Shown here one piece after another: positions 1-8,428 of a stretch of DNA of 35,385 nt. The stretch covers positions 1 through 35,385 of the forward strand of contig DAHVFH010000196.1 of assembly GCA_027317105.1 (NCBI GenBank), read 5' to 3'. This stretch comes from Cytophagales bacterium. Its GTDB lineage: Bacteria > Bacteroidota > Bacteroidia > Cytophagales > Cyclobacteriaceae. A program made the translations under genes and the position numbers. How positions within the stretch are numbered: position 1 is the first letter of the stretch; every line of letters starts with the position of its first letter. The notes beneath the pieces are model-generated. The model saw only the letters and a list, made by a program, of their open reading frames with translations. It was not told the DNA's origin and searched no databases.

Positions 1-236
1 GCATTGAGCTCCCCACCCAGCGACTCTAACCGATTAAGAATATGGAAGGAATTGCGCTTACGAGTTCCTTTGAAGGCCATATGCTCCCAAAAGTGCGCAA
101 TACCTTGATTCGCGGGGCTTTCATCGCGACTTCCAACATCAAGCATTATACCGCAATGCACAATTTTAGTTGTGGTAATGTGGTTGTGTACCACGCGAAT
201 GCCGTTTTTCAATTTATAAATTTCGTATTCCCTCAT
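1..236 (-). CDS. M16 family zinc metalloprotease, N-terminal part (cut by window edge)
   Basis: Only the first 78 residues are inside the window. Translation from the ATG at 236 on the minus strand gives an N-terminus MREYEIYKLKNGIRVV, typical of processing-peptidase-like M16 proteins. The inverted zinc motif HxxEH is complete as HFWEH (residues 48-52; H48 and H52 zinc ligands, E51 the general base), followed by MAFKGT and LESLGGELNA, which fits the family. The third zinc ligand (a Glu further on) is outside the window. Bacterial relatives are often periplasmic or cytoplasmic peptidases of about 400 residues, but no signal peptide is visible here, so a cytoplasmic location is likely. A -7 promoter box lies 22 nt upstream. 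Family assignment is firm; substrate unknown. Confidence 0.9.
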   Translation of the reverse strand, partial: MREYEIYKLKNGIRVVHNHITTTKIVHCGIMLDVGSRDESPANQGIAHFWEHMAFKGTRKRNSFHILNRLESLGGELN

Positions 237-258
237 GCTAACAAATTGCTTTAGGACG

Positions 259-266
259 CAAAGTTA
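259..266 (-). promoter_or_regulatory. -7 promoter box for the M16 peptidase gene
   Basis: On the minus strand this reads TAACTTTG, a perfect match to the Bacteroidota -7 consensus TAnnTTTG, 22 nt upstream of the M16 start codon. No TTG was found at the expected 19-21 nt spacing, so only the -7 box is supported. Confidence 0.5.
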
Positions 267-493
267 CTCGAAGGAAGGATTCTTTGAATGGGCAATTAAA
301 TCCCTACGATTTTGTCAGCCTTGCCACAACTTGAGATCGGCTTACCAAGCTTACCTCAAGAAGTGTCAAATATCAGGTGAGTTGATGATTTTTATCATTC
401 AATCGGGACATTTTTCTAATGAAATTCAAGTATCGATTCACTCAAGAACTTTGGATCGGCTTATAAGTATTGTGTAACCTAAATCACATCGTT

Positions 494-676
494 ATGAAAG
501 CTTTAAATTTTAAAAAGTTAAATCCTGAAGTTGTTTACGGTATTTTAGCCATGATTACTTTAGATGCATTGAGTTTATTGGTTTCCCCGTTGTTATTCGC
601 ACTGCTTTCTATTTCCTTATTTGTGGGAAGCGTTTCAATGTTGCATCTGGATCACGACAATCTGAGCAAGAAGTAA
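494..676 (+). CDS. small membrane protein, function unknown (60 aa)
   Basis: Unrecognised. The ATG at 494 gives 60 residues: a short basic, polar N-terminus (KALNFKKLNPE), a hydrophobic stretch from about residue 14 to 53 long enough for one long or two short membrane helices, and a charged tail (HLDHDNLSKK). An in-frame TTG at 470 would add eight residues but is a weaker choice. The gene is followed within 30 nt by a strong intrinsic terminator, which supports its being a real transcribed unit. It stands alone, divergent from the M16 peptidase and convergent with the saccharopine dehydrogenase gene. Confidence 0.6.
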   Translation: MKALNFKKLNPEVVYGILAMITLDALSLLVSPLLFALLSISLFVGSVSMLHLDHDNLSKK

Positions 677-702
677 TGGGCTAAAGTTTACATCAACTTC
701 AC

Positions 703-733
703 AGGGCGGAAGCAAAGGGCTTGCCGCCCTTTT
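703..733 (+). terminator. intrinsic terminator after the small membrane protein gene
   Basis: AGGGCGG (703-709) pairs with CCGCCCT (724-730), and inside it AAGC (710-713) pairs with GCTT (719-722), leaving one bulged G and a five-base loop. A short T tract follows on the plus strand (TTTT, 730-733). The T tract is short but the stem is very stable. Confidence 0.75.
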
Positions 734-753
734 CCATCAGCCTTCTCGCCTAT

Positions 754-2076
754 TTAACGGTGCTTTTCAGTCAAGGAAATACCTAAGGCCTTCAGCTCAT
801 TCAACAGGGGATCATAAATCTCACTTTGCAAGGGAATGACTACACCGCTGCTTTTAATTTTCTCTTGTAATAAGAGTTTACAAGCAATCGCTAAAGGTAA
901 GCCCACAGTTTTGGCCATCGCTGTTTTAATTTCATCATCTCCTGTCGTAGTCATCCACGCCTGGATTTCCTTTTCCACATCGCCCAATACATACTTAAAC
1001 CGATGCCACATCACAATCAAATCTTTGTCGCCTAATTTAAGTTTCCATTTTTTGTTGAGAATATGTTCCAGAATTTGTGCGGGTGTTCCTTTTTCCAACC
1101 CAATTTTCTCATTAGTAAACAACCCACTCCAACTTAACCGTTTCATATCTTCCCCGTTTGCTGAAAGGCCAAAACGAAGGCATAAAACCTCTTCGCTTTT
1201 TTGGTCATTCAAAAATGAAGCGATAAAATCGTTGTGGCTCATCGTACCTACTCCCTCCATGAGGTACGTGTCATCGCAGCAACCCAGTTGAACCAAAATA
1301 TTCCATGCGTTACAGTATCCAGCATTACGCAAGGTGCCTCTGACAATTGTTTTACATTCTTGGAGACCGTAAGCCACAACATATTTGAGTGAATCGCGGT
1401 TGGGATACCCTTCGTAGGGCTCCAAGCCAGGTACAGTAACAGGGGTAGTTCGTGTAAAAAGCTGTTGATAGGGAATGTATTTGAATTTACCTCCTTGTAA
1501 ATACTTGGCTGTGCCTTGCCCTGCCAGCACTACATTACGTGGATTCCATGTAAATTTATAGCGCCAAGGGTTTTCAATATCCGTTTCAGGTGTAATCAAT
1601 CCTCCTGTGAATGATTCAAACGAGGTGACTTTTCCTCCATCCAATTTAATCTTGTTTATCACCTGCATGGCACTCATGTGGTCAATGCCTGGATCGAGAC
1701 CGCATTCATTCAAAAACAGAAGCCCTTTAGCTTTCGCCTCTGTATGAAAGCTTTTCATTTCATCAGAAACATAGCTTGCGGTGAGCAGATGTTTGTTCTC
1801 AGCAAGGCAAATTTTAGCTACCAAGGGGTGCATTTGGGGAGGAATCATGGAAATGACAACATCGGTATTTGCGATTGCAGCGCGACTACTTTCGGCATCT
1901 TCAATATTGAAATAAATCGCCTTCGCATTGGGCGATGGGCCAATCCGTTCTTTTGCCGCAGCTTCAGAGATATCGCCAACAGTAACCTGCCAATCAAAAG
2001 AGGGCGCGTTTTCTATTAAGTAAGCGATGAGGACGGTAGACGATCTTCCCGCGCCCAACACCAATATTTTTTTCAT
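754..2076 (-). CDS. saccharopine dehydrogenase-family oxidoreductase
   Basis: A 440-residue NAD(P)-binding protein starting MKKILVLGAGRSS, with the Rossmann glycine pattern GAGRSS at residues 8-13. A region containing NECGLDPGIDHMSAM follows, characteristic of saccharopine dehydrogenase (the enzyme joining or splitting lysine and 2-oxoglutarate via saccharopine) and its relatives. The length matches the yeast LYS9-type family rather than bifunctional plant or animal enzymes. In Bacteroidota such proteins are usually assigned to lysine breakdown, but the family also includes homospermidine and carboxynorspermidine enzymes, so the exact substrate is not proven. It is cytoplasmic, with no signal peptide. 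The gene is alone on its strand and divergent from cytidine deaminase. A near-consensus -7 box (TTACTTTG, 2081-2088 minus) lies just before the ATG. Confidence 0.85.
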   Translation of the reverse strand: MKKILVLGAGRSSTVLIAYLIENAPSFDWQVTVGDISEAAAKERIGPSPNAKAIYFNIEDAESSRAAIANTDVVISMIPPQMHPLVAKICLAENKHLLTASYVSDEMKSFHTEAKAKGLLFLNECGLDPGIDHMSAMQVINKIKLDGGKVTSFESFTGGLITPETDIENPWRYKFTWNPRNVVLAGQGTAKYLQGGKFKYIPYQQLFTRTTPVTVPGLEPYEGYPNRDSLKYVVAYGLQECKTIVRGTLRNAGYCNAWNILVQLGCCDDTYLMEGVGTMSHNDFIASFLNDQKSEEVLCLRFGLSANGEDMKRLSWSGLFTNEKIGLEKGTPAQILEHILNKKWKLKLGDKDLIVMWHRFKYVLGDVEKEIQAWMTTTGDDEIKTAMAKTVGLPLAIACKLLLQEKIKSSGVVIPLQSEIYDPLLNELKALGISLTEKHR

Positions 2077-2160
2077 TCAGCAAAGTAATTCAAAATGAAA
2101 GTCATTTAGAAAGTGCGGATAAAATTTTTAATTTTATTACCACCATTTGTTCAGAACCCT

Positions 2161-2622
2161 ATGGAATACTTTAACCACCTTGAAGAGCTGGATGCAGAAT
2201 CGAAATACTTGGTGCACAAATCTAAAGAAGCCGCTGCCCATGCTTACGCACCCTATTCAAAGTTTTGTGTTGGATCAGCATTGATTTTAGAAGATGGCTC
2301 CATAATCACCGGTGCTAACCAGGAAAATGCGTCTTACCCGCTTTGCATGTGCGCAGAGCGTGTTGCCTTATATACGGCCGCTTCCCTTCACCCTGAAAAA
2401 AAGATACTGAAACTTGCGATCTCTGCCCATAAGAAAAATCATAAAGACCTAACTTCGGCTACCAGCTGCGGTGCCTGCCGCCAAGTGATGCTAGAGTTTG
2501 AGACCCGTCAAAAGAAGCCGATTGAGGTAATTATGCTTGGATCCGATAAAAAATGGATCAAAGCACCGAGTGTCGCATCCATTCTGCCCTTTAGTTTTTC
2601 CAAAGTTGACCTTGATTTTTAA
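2161..2622 (+). CDS. cdd: cytidine deaminase
   Basis: Converts cytidine and deoxycytidine to uridine and deoxyuridine in pyrimidine salvage. From the ATG at 2161 the protein is 153 residues, in the range of the small tetrameric form. The active-site signature is MCAERVAL with C64 as zinc ligand and E66 as proton shuttle, and the second signature is SCGACRQ with C103 and C106 as the other zinc ligands. The usual proline of PCxxC is serine here. YAPYSKFCVGSAL and GANQENASYP are the expected substrate-binding segments. A GTG at 2113 would add 16 residues unlike the family N-terminus and is rejected. The gene is monocistronic as far as can be seen. Confidence 0.95.
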   Translation: MEYFNHLEELDAESKYLVHKSKEAAAHAYAPYSKFCVGSALILEDGSIITGANQENASYPLCMCAERVALYTAASLHPEKKILKLAISAHKKNHKDLTSATSCGACRQVMLEFETRQKKPIEVIMLGSDKKWIKAPSVASILPFSFSKVDLDF

Positions 2623-2626
2623 GGTT

Positions 2627-2658
2627 TTACCATTTCTATGTTCCATGAACAATGGTAA
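2627..2658. repeat. nested inverted repeat between cdd and cheR
   Basis: TTACCATT (2627-2634) is perfectly complementary to AATGGTAA (2651-2658), and a second small dyad GTTC-CAT-GAAC (2640-2650) lies inside the loop. There is no T tract, so it is a poor intrinsic terminator. It could be an operator or a weak 3' structure for cdd. It lies about 30 nt upstream of the sigma-54-like site. Confidence 0.4.
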
Positions 2659-2684
2659 TATGTATCTAGCTCACAATGTCCGTA

Positions 2685-2702
2685 CTTGGCAGGTTTCACG
2701 CA
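2685..2702 (+). promoter_or_regulatory. possible sigma-54 (-24/-12) promoter for the cheR-sia cluster
   Basis: The sequence TTGGCAGG-TTTC-ACGCA has the invariant GG (2688-2689) and GC (2700-2701) exactly 10 nt apart. It matches 10 of 13 positions of the consensus TTGGCACG-N4-TTGCA. It lies about 100 nt upstream of the cheR start in the only sizeable gap before the signalling cluster. Two Bacteroidota -7-like boxes, TATGTTTG (2747-2754) and TATTTTTG (2761-2768), lie further down without a good -33 box, so a housekeeping promoter is an equally fair reading. Confidence 0.35.
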
Positions 2703-2800
2703 GAGTTAACCCATGTAATATTTCCACTACAATCTACCCTTCAATCTATGTTTGTAAGCCTATTTTTGCCTTCCTTTGAATTATAGCCAAAACCCATATT

Positions 2801-3625
2801 GTGATACAAGACATTGACATTGCAGACTTAAAACGTATTACAGAGCTTATCCATTCAAAATACGGGTATGACTTTCGCAACTACGCGATGTCTTCTTTTA
2901 AAAGGCGGATGCTAAGAATTTTGGAGGTAAAGAACCTCTCCATCGAGTCTTTGCTTAAAAAACTGAGTGAATCTCCTGTTTTTATAAATGAATTCTTGGA
3001 CGAACTAACTGTAAACGTTACAGAGATGTTTCGTGACCCTGGCTTTTGGCGGGTCATTCGGGATGAAATAATCCCGGGTATTTTGCTGAACCACAAGACT
3101 TTTAATATATGGCATGCAGGGTGTTCTTCAGGCGAAGAAGTGATCTCAATGGCTATTTTATTACGGGAGATGGGCATCCACAACGATGTGTCGCTTTACG
3201 CCACAGATCTTGACACCACCATTCTTGAAAAAGCCAAAATGGCCTCGTATCCTGCCAAAAACATGGAACTCAATGAAAAAAACTACATCCGGTTTGAAGG
3301 AAAATGGACACTTAAGGACTATTGTAAAGAAGAGAATGGCAAGGTAACTTTTGACAAAGGATTGTTGGCCAATGTTACCTTCCGCAAGCATGATCTTGTG
3401 ATAGGCGATGTCTTTAACAAGTTTGATCTAATCCTTTGTAGGAATGTGATGATTTACTTTAACCAGACGCTGCAAAATGAAGTGCTTAAAAAATTCCATG
3501 CAAGCCTGTTCAAGTACGGATATCTCGCTATTGGATCGAAAGAATCTTTAATTTGGTGTGATGTTGCCAACCGATTTTTGGTGGTGAGCAACGAAGAAAA
3601 GGTTTACAAAAAAATTAAAGATTAG
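2801..3625 (+). CDS. cheR: CheR-type protein-glutamate methyltransferase
   Basis: Transfers methyl from S-adenosylmethionine to glutamate side chains, classically on chemoreceptors. The 274-residue protein has the helical N-terminal domain (about 1-75, with FKRRM at 33-37), TEMFRDP (74-80), the SAM-binding motif WHAGCSSGEE (104-113), the acidic loop ATDLD, and RNVMIYF (214-220), all in the order of true CheR. The start is a GTG at 2801; no better in-frame ATG lies upstream. cheB follows 10 nt later, so the two form a methylation/demethylation pair. No chemoreceptor with an MCP signalling domain, CheA, CheW or CheY is in the window. The target is therefore probably not a standard receptor array; the neighbouring Cache/HAMP sensor phosphatase is a candidate (inference). 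Confidence 0.93.
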   Translation: MIQDIDIADLKRITELIHSKYGYDFRNYAMSSFKRRMLRILEVKNLSIESLLKKLSESPVFINEFLDELTVNVTEMFRDPGFWRVIRDEIIPGILLNHKTFNIWHAGCSSGEEVISMAILLREMGIHNDVSLYATDLDTTILEKAKMASYPAKNMELNEKNYIRFEGKWTLKDYCKEENGKVTFDKGLLANVTFRKHDLVIGDVFNKFDLILCRNVMIYFNQTLQNEVLKKFHASLFKYGYLAIGSKESLIWCDVANRFLVVSNEEKVYKKIKD

Positions 3626-3635
3626 CAAGGGCCTT

Positions 3636-4229
3636 ATGAGCCAGTTCAACCTAAATAGCAGTTATAAGGCCGTTGTGATTGGCGGGTCAGCAGGGAGTTT
3701 TCAAGGTATTACTAAGATATTATCTCAGTTGCCGAAAACTTTCCCGCTGCCTATCATTATGTGCCTTCACAGATTAAAGCATGTTCGCAATGGTTTTGTG
3801 GAGGCCTTGTCAATAAAGAGTGTTTTTCCCGTGGTGGAGCCTAATGATAAAGAACAGATTAAAAAAGGGGGGATATATTTAGCACCCTCCAATTATCATA
3901 TGTCGGTAGAGTTAGGGAACTATTTTGCCATGAGCACAGAAGAAATGATAAACAATTCGCGCCCGGCCATTGACATTACCTTGGGCACGGCTGCCTTTGT
4001 CTATAGAGAAAAATTAATTGGGATTTTGCTTTCAGGCGCCAACCGTGATGGCGGCATGGGGATGAAACACATTAAAGACAAAGGAGGCCTTACCATCGTT
4101 CAAGAGCCTTCAGAGTGCATGATTGACACCATGCCTAAAGCAGCAATAAACCTCACGAAAATTGACCATGTGCTGAAAGTAGATGATATTGTAAGTTTGA
4201 TAAACGAATTAGATAAGTATTACCGATGA
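3636..4229 (+). CDS. cheB: CheB-type methylesterase, stand-alone catalytic domain
   Basis: Removes methyl groups added by CheR (and may deamidate Gln). The 197 residues correspond to the catalytic domain only; the N-terminal receiver domain of classical CheB is missing. The triad is visible: S18 in GGSAGS, H45 in CLHR and D138 in GANRDGGMG. The family norm around the Asp is GMGxDG, so the loop is divergent but the Asp is kept. Without a receiver it cannot be controlled by CheA phosphorylation, so activity is either constitutive or set by a partner. It lies between cheR and a GAF protein gene, whose ATG overlaps its stop by 4 nt (ATGA), implying translational coupling. Confidence 0.92.
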   Translation: MSQFNLNSSYKAVVIGGSAGSFQGITKILSQLPKTFPLPIIMCLHRLKHVRNGFVEALSIKSVFPVVEPNDKEQIKKGGIYLAPSNYHMSVELGNYFAMSTEEMINNSRPAIDITLGTAAFVYREKLIGILLSGANRDGGMGMKHIKDKGGLTIVQEPSECMIDTMPKAAINLTKIDHVLKVDDIVSLINELDKYYR

Positions 4230-5017
4230 TCGAGCAAATTCAACAGTTCTTTAAAGACCCGGCAAAAATGACAAGATTAACGGTGATCTGTTTTTTTGTT
4301 ATGGTGTTTTTCACCGCCTATCAATTGTTCCGGTTAAGCGATGACTTAGTTTATGACGGGGGCATGATAGACTCTCACCGAGCAGGTGGAGTTTACAGCA
4401 AATTATTCATTGTCGTTGGCTTGGCACTTGCTTTTTGCTATGCCGCTATCCATTATCTCCAACTTTCTAAAAAAGAAGTTATCGTGTACCTCGATAAAAA
4501 AATTGAGGATTCTTTGGGGCAACAGGCTGATGGCAAAGAGAATACGCAAAACTCCTTTAACGCCAATTTGTTGCGCGAGGCGATAAAAAAAGCTAAAACA
4601 ACAGAGGAGAAATGGCAAGATGGCCTTAATCAATTATGCAATCAAATGAATGCTGGTCAGGGCGCTCTTTATGTGGTCAATACCAAAGGAAACAAAAAAA
4701 CAATTGAATTGAAGAGTGGTTATGCCCTGGTGTTAGGCGAAGATGAAGAAACGCCTTCATTTGATTTGGGCGAAGGATTGATCGGGCAGGTTGCCGTTTC
4801 TGGCAAAAGTCTCTATTTGGATGAATTGCCTGAAGGATATGCAGCCCGCGTGGAAAGTGGCCTTGGCAGTTCCCTTCCGAAGTTTCTATTTATCCTTCCG
4901 GTGAGAAAGGAAAATGAAATTATCGGGGTTGTAGAATTGGCTTTGTTTTCGCCTCTATCGGATGCCGAGAGAAAACAAGCACAAGAAGCAGGAAATATTT
5001 TAGCAGAGATTAGTTGA
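4226..5017 (+). CDS. membrane-anchored GAF-domain protein
   Basis: A 263-residue protein with two membrane helices, about residues 16-36 and 58-80, enclosing a short outside loop. A charged linker and a C-terminal GAF-like domain (about 130-262) follow, with the hallmark segments DLGEGLIGQVAVSGKSLYL and FILPVRKENEIIGVVELA. The same signature (EGLVGQAA, ILIVPLITNEEVYGLLEF) occurs in the GAF domain of the large sensor phosphatase encoded 10 nt downstream, so the two share a sensory module. No enzymatic output domain is present. It probably acts as a sensor or partner subunit of the neighbouring phosphatase (inference). Its start overlaps cheB, so it is in the same operon. Confidence 0.75.
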   Translation: MIEQIQQFFKDPAKMTRLTVICFFVMVFFTAYQLFRLSDDLVYDGGMIDSHRAGGVYSKLFIVVGLALAFCYAAIHYLQLSKKEVIVYLDKKIEDSLGQQADGKENTQNSFNANLLREAIKKAKTTEEKWQDGLNQLCNQMNAGQGALYVVNTKGNKKTIELKSGYALVLGEDEETPSFDLGEGLIGQVAVSGKSLYLDELPEGYAARVESGLGSSLPKFLFILPVRKENEIIGVVELALFSPLSDAERKQAQEAGNILAEIS

Positions 5018-5027
5018 CACCAAACGC

Positions 5028-8000
5028 ATGTTCAAAAACATAAAAATTCGGACAAAGATTAACGGGCTGATTGTCGCTTTTGCGGCACTGGTAGCTTCGG
5101 CATTTTCTATTTTCACCTATCAAATTAACGTGAAGGCGGAGCAAGATAAACTCAATGCCAGTCTTACTGCAGTAGCCGACCAGCAAGCCATTATGCTTAA
5201 TTACTTTTTTAACCACATCGGCACAACAGTAAAATTTCTTCAAAGCTCAGAACAACTAAAAAGTCAATTGATCAACAGCCCAGATACATTGATCCAAACC
5301 CTGCGAAAAATAAAAGATATTTATTCCTTCCAAGATGTTTATCTCACTAATAATATTGGAACCGTATTGGTTTCTACGGATTCAAATTCCGGCAAAGGCC
5401 GTAATTTATATGATCTGAGCAAAAACTTTTTTGATAAGGCAACTACTTCCTTACAATACAGTGCTGTTCGTAAAGAGAAAGAAAGTTATTTTGTTTTTGT
5501 GGCCGCTCCGCTGGCCGATCGAATCATTGCCTTTAAACTAAGCTTAGATCCAATTTATAAAAAACTAACAGACGGAAATGTGGGGCAAACTGGTGAAAGT
5601 GTGGTTGCCCAAATTGACCCTGAGTCCCAAAAAATAATTATCGTTAGTCCTTTACGTAATGATCCAGGGTCGTTTTTAAAGCCATTGGATTCTGACAGCA
5701 AAATCAGCCGAGAAATTCGCGCTGCCATGGATGGACAAAATGGAATTTCCATCAGTACCGACTATCGAGGAAAAGAAACATTAAAAGTGGTACGGAAAAT
5801 CGATCAATCGGGCTGGGGTTTAGTTGTGAAGATTGACACGGAAGAAATTAAGGGACAAGGCAAAGAACTTTTCATGATTTATTTAGGAGGAGGCGTTGCA
5901 CTCCTGCTCATGGCTTGGGCAGCCGCTATGTGGTTATCACGTTCGCTAACAGAACCACTTAATGACATGGGGAATACCCTTGACCTTGTTTCGAAAGGGG
6001 TATTACCCGAAAACATAAGTACAGGCTCTAGTGACGAATTTGGGCAAATGGCTGACAAGGTGGATTCTTTAGTCAAAACCCTTAAAGGGAGTGCGGAGTT
6101 TGCCAAGAAAGTTGGCGAAGGGAAATTAGATACCCCGTTTCAACCCGTGAGTGAAAACGATACATTAGGTCAGGCACTGATCCACATGCGGGATGACCTG
6201 ATTGAAAATGAAAAAAGAGATACGGAACGCAACTGGATCGTTCGTGGAGTAGCCGAGGCCGCTGAAATATTACGCGCCCATGATACGTTAGATCAACTTG
6301 GTGACGAAGTTATCAAATTCATAGCAGGGAAAATAGGAGCCATTCAAGGAGTTTTTTACGATGTGAATAATGATGAAAGCAACCAGATCCTCATTGAAAT
6401 CAGCGCTAGTTTTGCTTATAGCCGTAAGAAATATTTAAAAAAATCTTTCCGTCTAGCGGAGGGCTTGGTAGGGCAAGCTGCAGCCGAAAAAGATTATATA
6501 CTAAGAACTGAAATCCCGGATGATTATTTATCCATTACTTCTGGAATTCTTGGTGAACAAAAGCCGAACTGCATTTTAATTGTTCCACTGATCACTAACG
6601 AAGAAGTGTATGGTCTGTTGGAGTTTGCAGGAATGAAAAAATTCGACTCTTCCCAGATAAAATTTGTTCAAGAGCTTAGCGTGATTTTAGCACGCACTAT
6701 TTTCAATATTAAAGTAAACGAGCGAACCCGCAAGCTTTTGTCAGAAGCGCAGCAATTGAGTAACGAACTTCAAGAGAAGCAGGAAGTACTTCGGCAAAAT
6801 GCAGAAGAGATGCAGGCCACGGGAGAGGAACTTAAACGCAGCAATGTGTTGCTGGAAGAGCAGATAGAAGAGGTGAATCAGACCCAAAAGCGGATGCAAC
6901 TGCTGCTCGAGAACGCCTCCGAAGTAATTACGATTTATGAAGAAGACGGAACGATACGCTATGTATCACCTTCGGTAGAGTCAATTCTTGGTTACGGACA
7001 AAAAGAATTGCAAGGCAAGAGCGACATGGATAAAATTCATCCCGACAGTCGTGATGTAGCTCAGGGGATATTCAAAAGCCTACTTGAAAAACCTGACGAA
7101 AAAGTTACCGCTCAGTTTGAATATCAAACAAAACAAGGGAATTATATTTGGTTGGAAACGACAGGAACGAATTTTATGGGGAATCGTGCTATTCGGGGTT
7201 TTATCTTGAATTCGCGCGATATTACAGAACGGAGAAGAGCGGAGCAAGAGCAGCGTATGCGCAGTAAAATGCAAGCGCTATCTGAAAACTCACCCGACTT
7301 GATTACGCGTCTTGAGCATGATTCAATTTCTTATATCAACCCAGCAATTGAATCGTATACCGGAAAATCCCCGAACCATTTCCTTAATAAAAAGGTGAGA
7401 GAGTCTGAGCTGGATACCGTCATTCTCGACCAATGGCTTTCGATTGTGGAGCAAGTCAACGCCTCGCAAGAGACCGTTTCGTCAGAAATGGATTTTCCTA
7501 CTTCGATGGGCAAACGCATTATGCAAGTGAATGCCATACCTGAATTTGATGAGCAGAAAAATATCGAGTCGGTGTTAGTGGTTTCTCACGATATTACGGA
7601 GCGAAAAGAGATCGAGCTGGAAATCCAAAACAAAAACAAAAAGATAAACGACTCCATCAACTATGCAAAAAGGATTCAAAACGCCATACTTCCAAATTCG
7701 CGGTTGATCAATAAAGTACTCTCTGATTCCTTTATTCTATACAAACCTCGCGATGTAGTAAGTGGCGATTTCCCTTGGTTTGTTCAAATTAAAAATGATA
7801 TTTTCATCGCAGCTGTAGATTGCACCGGCCACGGAGTTCCTGGTGCATTACTTTCATTAATCGGGTACTTTTTACTCAACGACATCGTTCGCAGTCGAAA
7901 AATCACCGAACCCGGTAAAATCTTGGATTTATTGGATGAAGGGGTAACCCAAACTTTGCGACAGGATCAGGATGATTCGGCAACAAAAGACGGGATGGAC

Positions 8001-8396
8001 ATCGCCCTTTGCCGGATCAACACCGAATCCCGCACCGTGGAATATGCCGGAGCCCACCGACCGCTTTATTTTATGAAAGGCGGGGTGATGGATGAAGTGA
8101 AAGGAAATAAATTTCCAATCGGTGGCGGTATTTATAAAAATCAAACCAACTTTACGACCACAAAACTAGCTTTGGGTAAAGGAGATTCATTCTATTTTAG
8201 CTCGGACGGGTTCCCTGATCAGTTTGGTGGCCCCGAGGTGCGCAAGTTTGGCCCCAAGAAGACTCGCGAAATTATAGAACGAGTATATAAAGGCTCCATG
8301 AATGAAGCCGCCATGGTCTTTGATACCGAGTGGGAAGCTTGGAAAGGTGAACAGAAACAAACAGATGATGTACTTTTGATTGGAATTAAATTTTAA
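5028..8396 (+). CDS. SiaA-like sensor phosphatase: Cache-HAMP-HAMP-GAF-PAS-PAS-PP2C/SpoIIE
   Basis: A 1122-residue membrane receptor with a serine/threonine phosphatase output. Order seen: membrane helix about 11-31; extracytoplasmic double-Cache-like sensor about 35-275 (SVVAQIDPES and SGWGLVVKID are typical pieces); membrane helix about 282-303; two successive HAMP-like units (about 303-352 and 353-398); GAF about 410-560; Glu/Gln-rich coiled coil about 563-625; two PAS domains (about 625-740 and 745-862, each ending DITER); PP2C/SpoIIE domain about 875-1122. Metal-binding acids are in place: D913 in VSGDF, D931 in VDCTGHG, D988/D991 in DGMDIA, D1060 in SSDGF, D1114 in TDDV. A SiaB-like kinase and SiaC-like target follow directly. 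The role by analogy with Pseudomonas SiaA is dephosphorylation of SiaC. The start at 5028 gives a basic N-terminus before the first helix. Confidence 0.9.
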   Translation: MFKNIKIRTKINGLIVAFAALVASAFSIFTYQINVKAEQDKLNASLTAVADQQAIMLNYFFNHIGTTVKFLQSSEQLKSQLINSPDTLIQTLRKIKDIYSFQDVYLTNNIGTVLVSTDSNSGKGRNLYDLSKNFFDKATTSLQYSAVRKEKESYFVFVAAPLADRIIAFKLSLDPIYKKLTDGNVGQTGESVVAQIDPESQKIIIVSPLRNDPGSFLKPLDSDSKISREIRAAMDGQNGISISTDYRGKETLKVVRKIDQSGWGLVVKIDTEEIKGQGKELFMIYLGGGVALLLMAWAAAMWLSRSLTEPLNDMGNTLDLVSKGVLPENISTGSSDEFGQMADKVDSLVKTLKGSAEFAKKVGEGKLDTPFQPVSENDTLGQALIHMRDDLIENEKRDTERNWIVRGVAEAAEILRAHDTLDQLGDEVIKFIAGKIGAIQGVFYDVNNDESNQILIEISASFAYSRKKYLKKSFRLAEGLVGQAAAEKDYILRTEIPDDYLSITSGILGEQKPNCILIVPLITNEEVYGLLEFAGMKKFDSSQIKFVQELSVILARTIFNIKVNERTRKLLSEAQQLSNELQEKQEVLRQNAEEMQATGEELKRSNVLLEEQIEEVNQTQKRMQLLLENASEVITIYEEDGTIRYVSPSVESILGYGQKELQGKSDMDKIHPDSRDVAQGIFKSLLEKPDEKVTAQFEYQTKQGNYIWLETTGTNFMGNRAIRGFILNSRDITERRRAEQEQRMRSKMQALSENSPDLITRLEHDSISYINPAIESYTGKSPNHFLNKKVRESELDTVILDQWLSIVEQVNASQETVSSEMDFPTSMGKRIMQVNAIPEFDEQKNIESVLVVSHDITERKEIELEIQNKNKKINDSINYAKRIQNAILPNSRLINKVLSDSFILYKPRDVVSGDFPWFVQIKNDIFIAAVDCTGHGVPGALLSLIGYFLLNDIVRSRKITEPGKILDLLDEGVTQTLRQDQDDSATKDGMDIALCRINTESRTVEYAGAHRPLYFMKGGVMDEVKGNKFPIGGGIYKNQTNFTTTKLALGKGDSFYFSSDGFPDQFGGPEVRKFGPKKTREIIERVYKGSMNEAAMVFDTEWEAWKGEQKQTDDVLLIGIKF

Positions 8397-8428
8397 ACCA
8401 TAACTTCGGAACTTCAAACCCCCTAGCA

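Noticed and set aside
235..477. 80-codon open frame starting at the M16 gene
   Set aside because: Overlaps the M16 start, has no recognisable features and ends just before the small membrane protein gene; treated as intergenic.
836..1291. Open frame of 151 codons on the plus strand
   Set aside because: Lies wholly antisense to the saccharopine dehydrogenase-family gene, with low-complexity Ser/Leu-rich translation and no recognisable motif.
2537..2779. 80-codon open frame across the end of cdd
   Set aside because: Half of it is inside cdd in another frame and the rest covers the cheR upstream region with its promoter-like sites.
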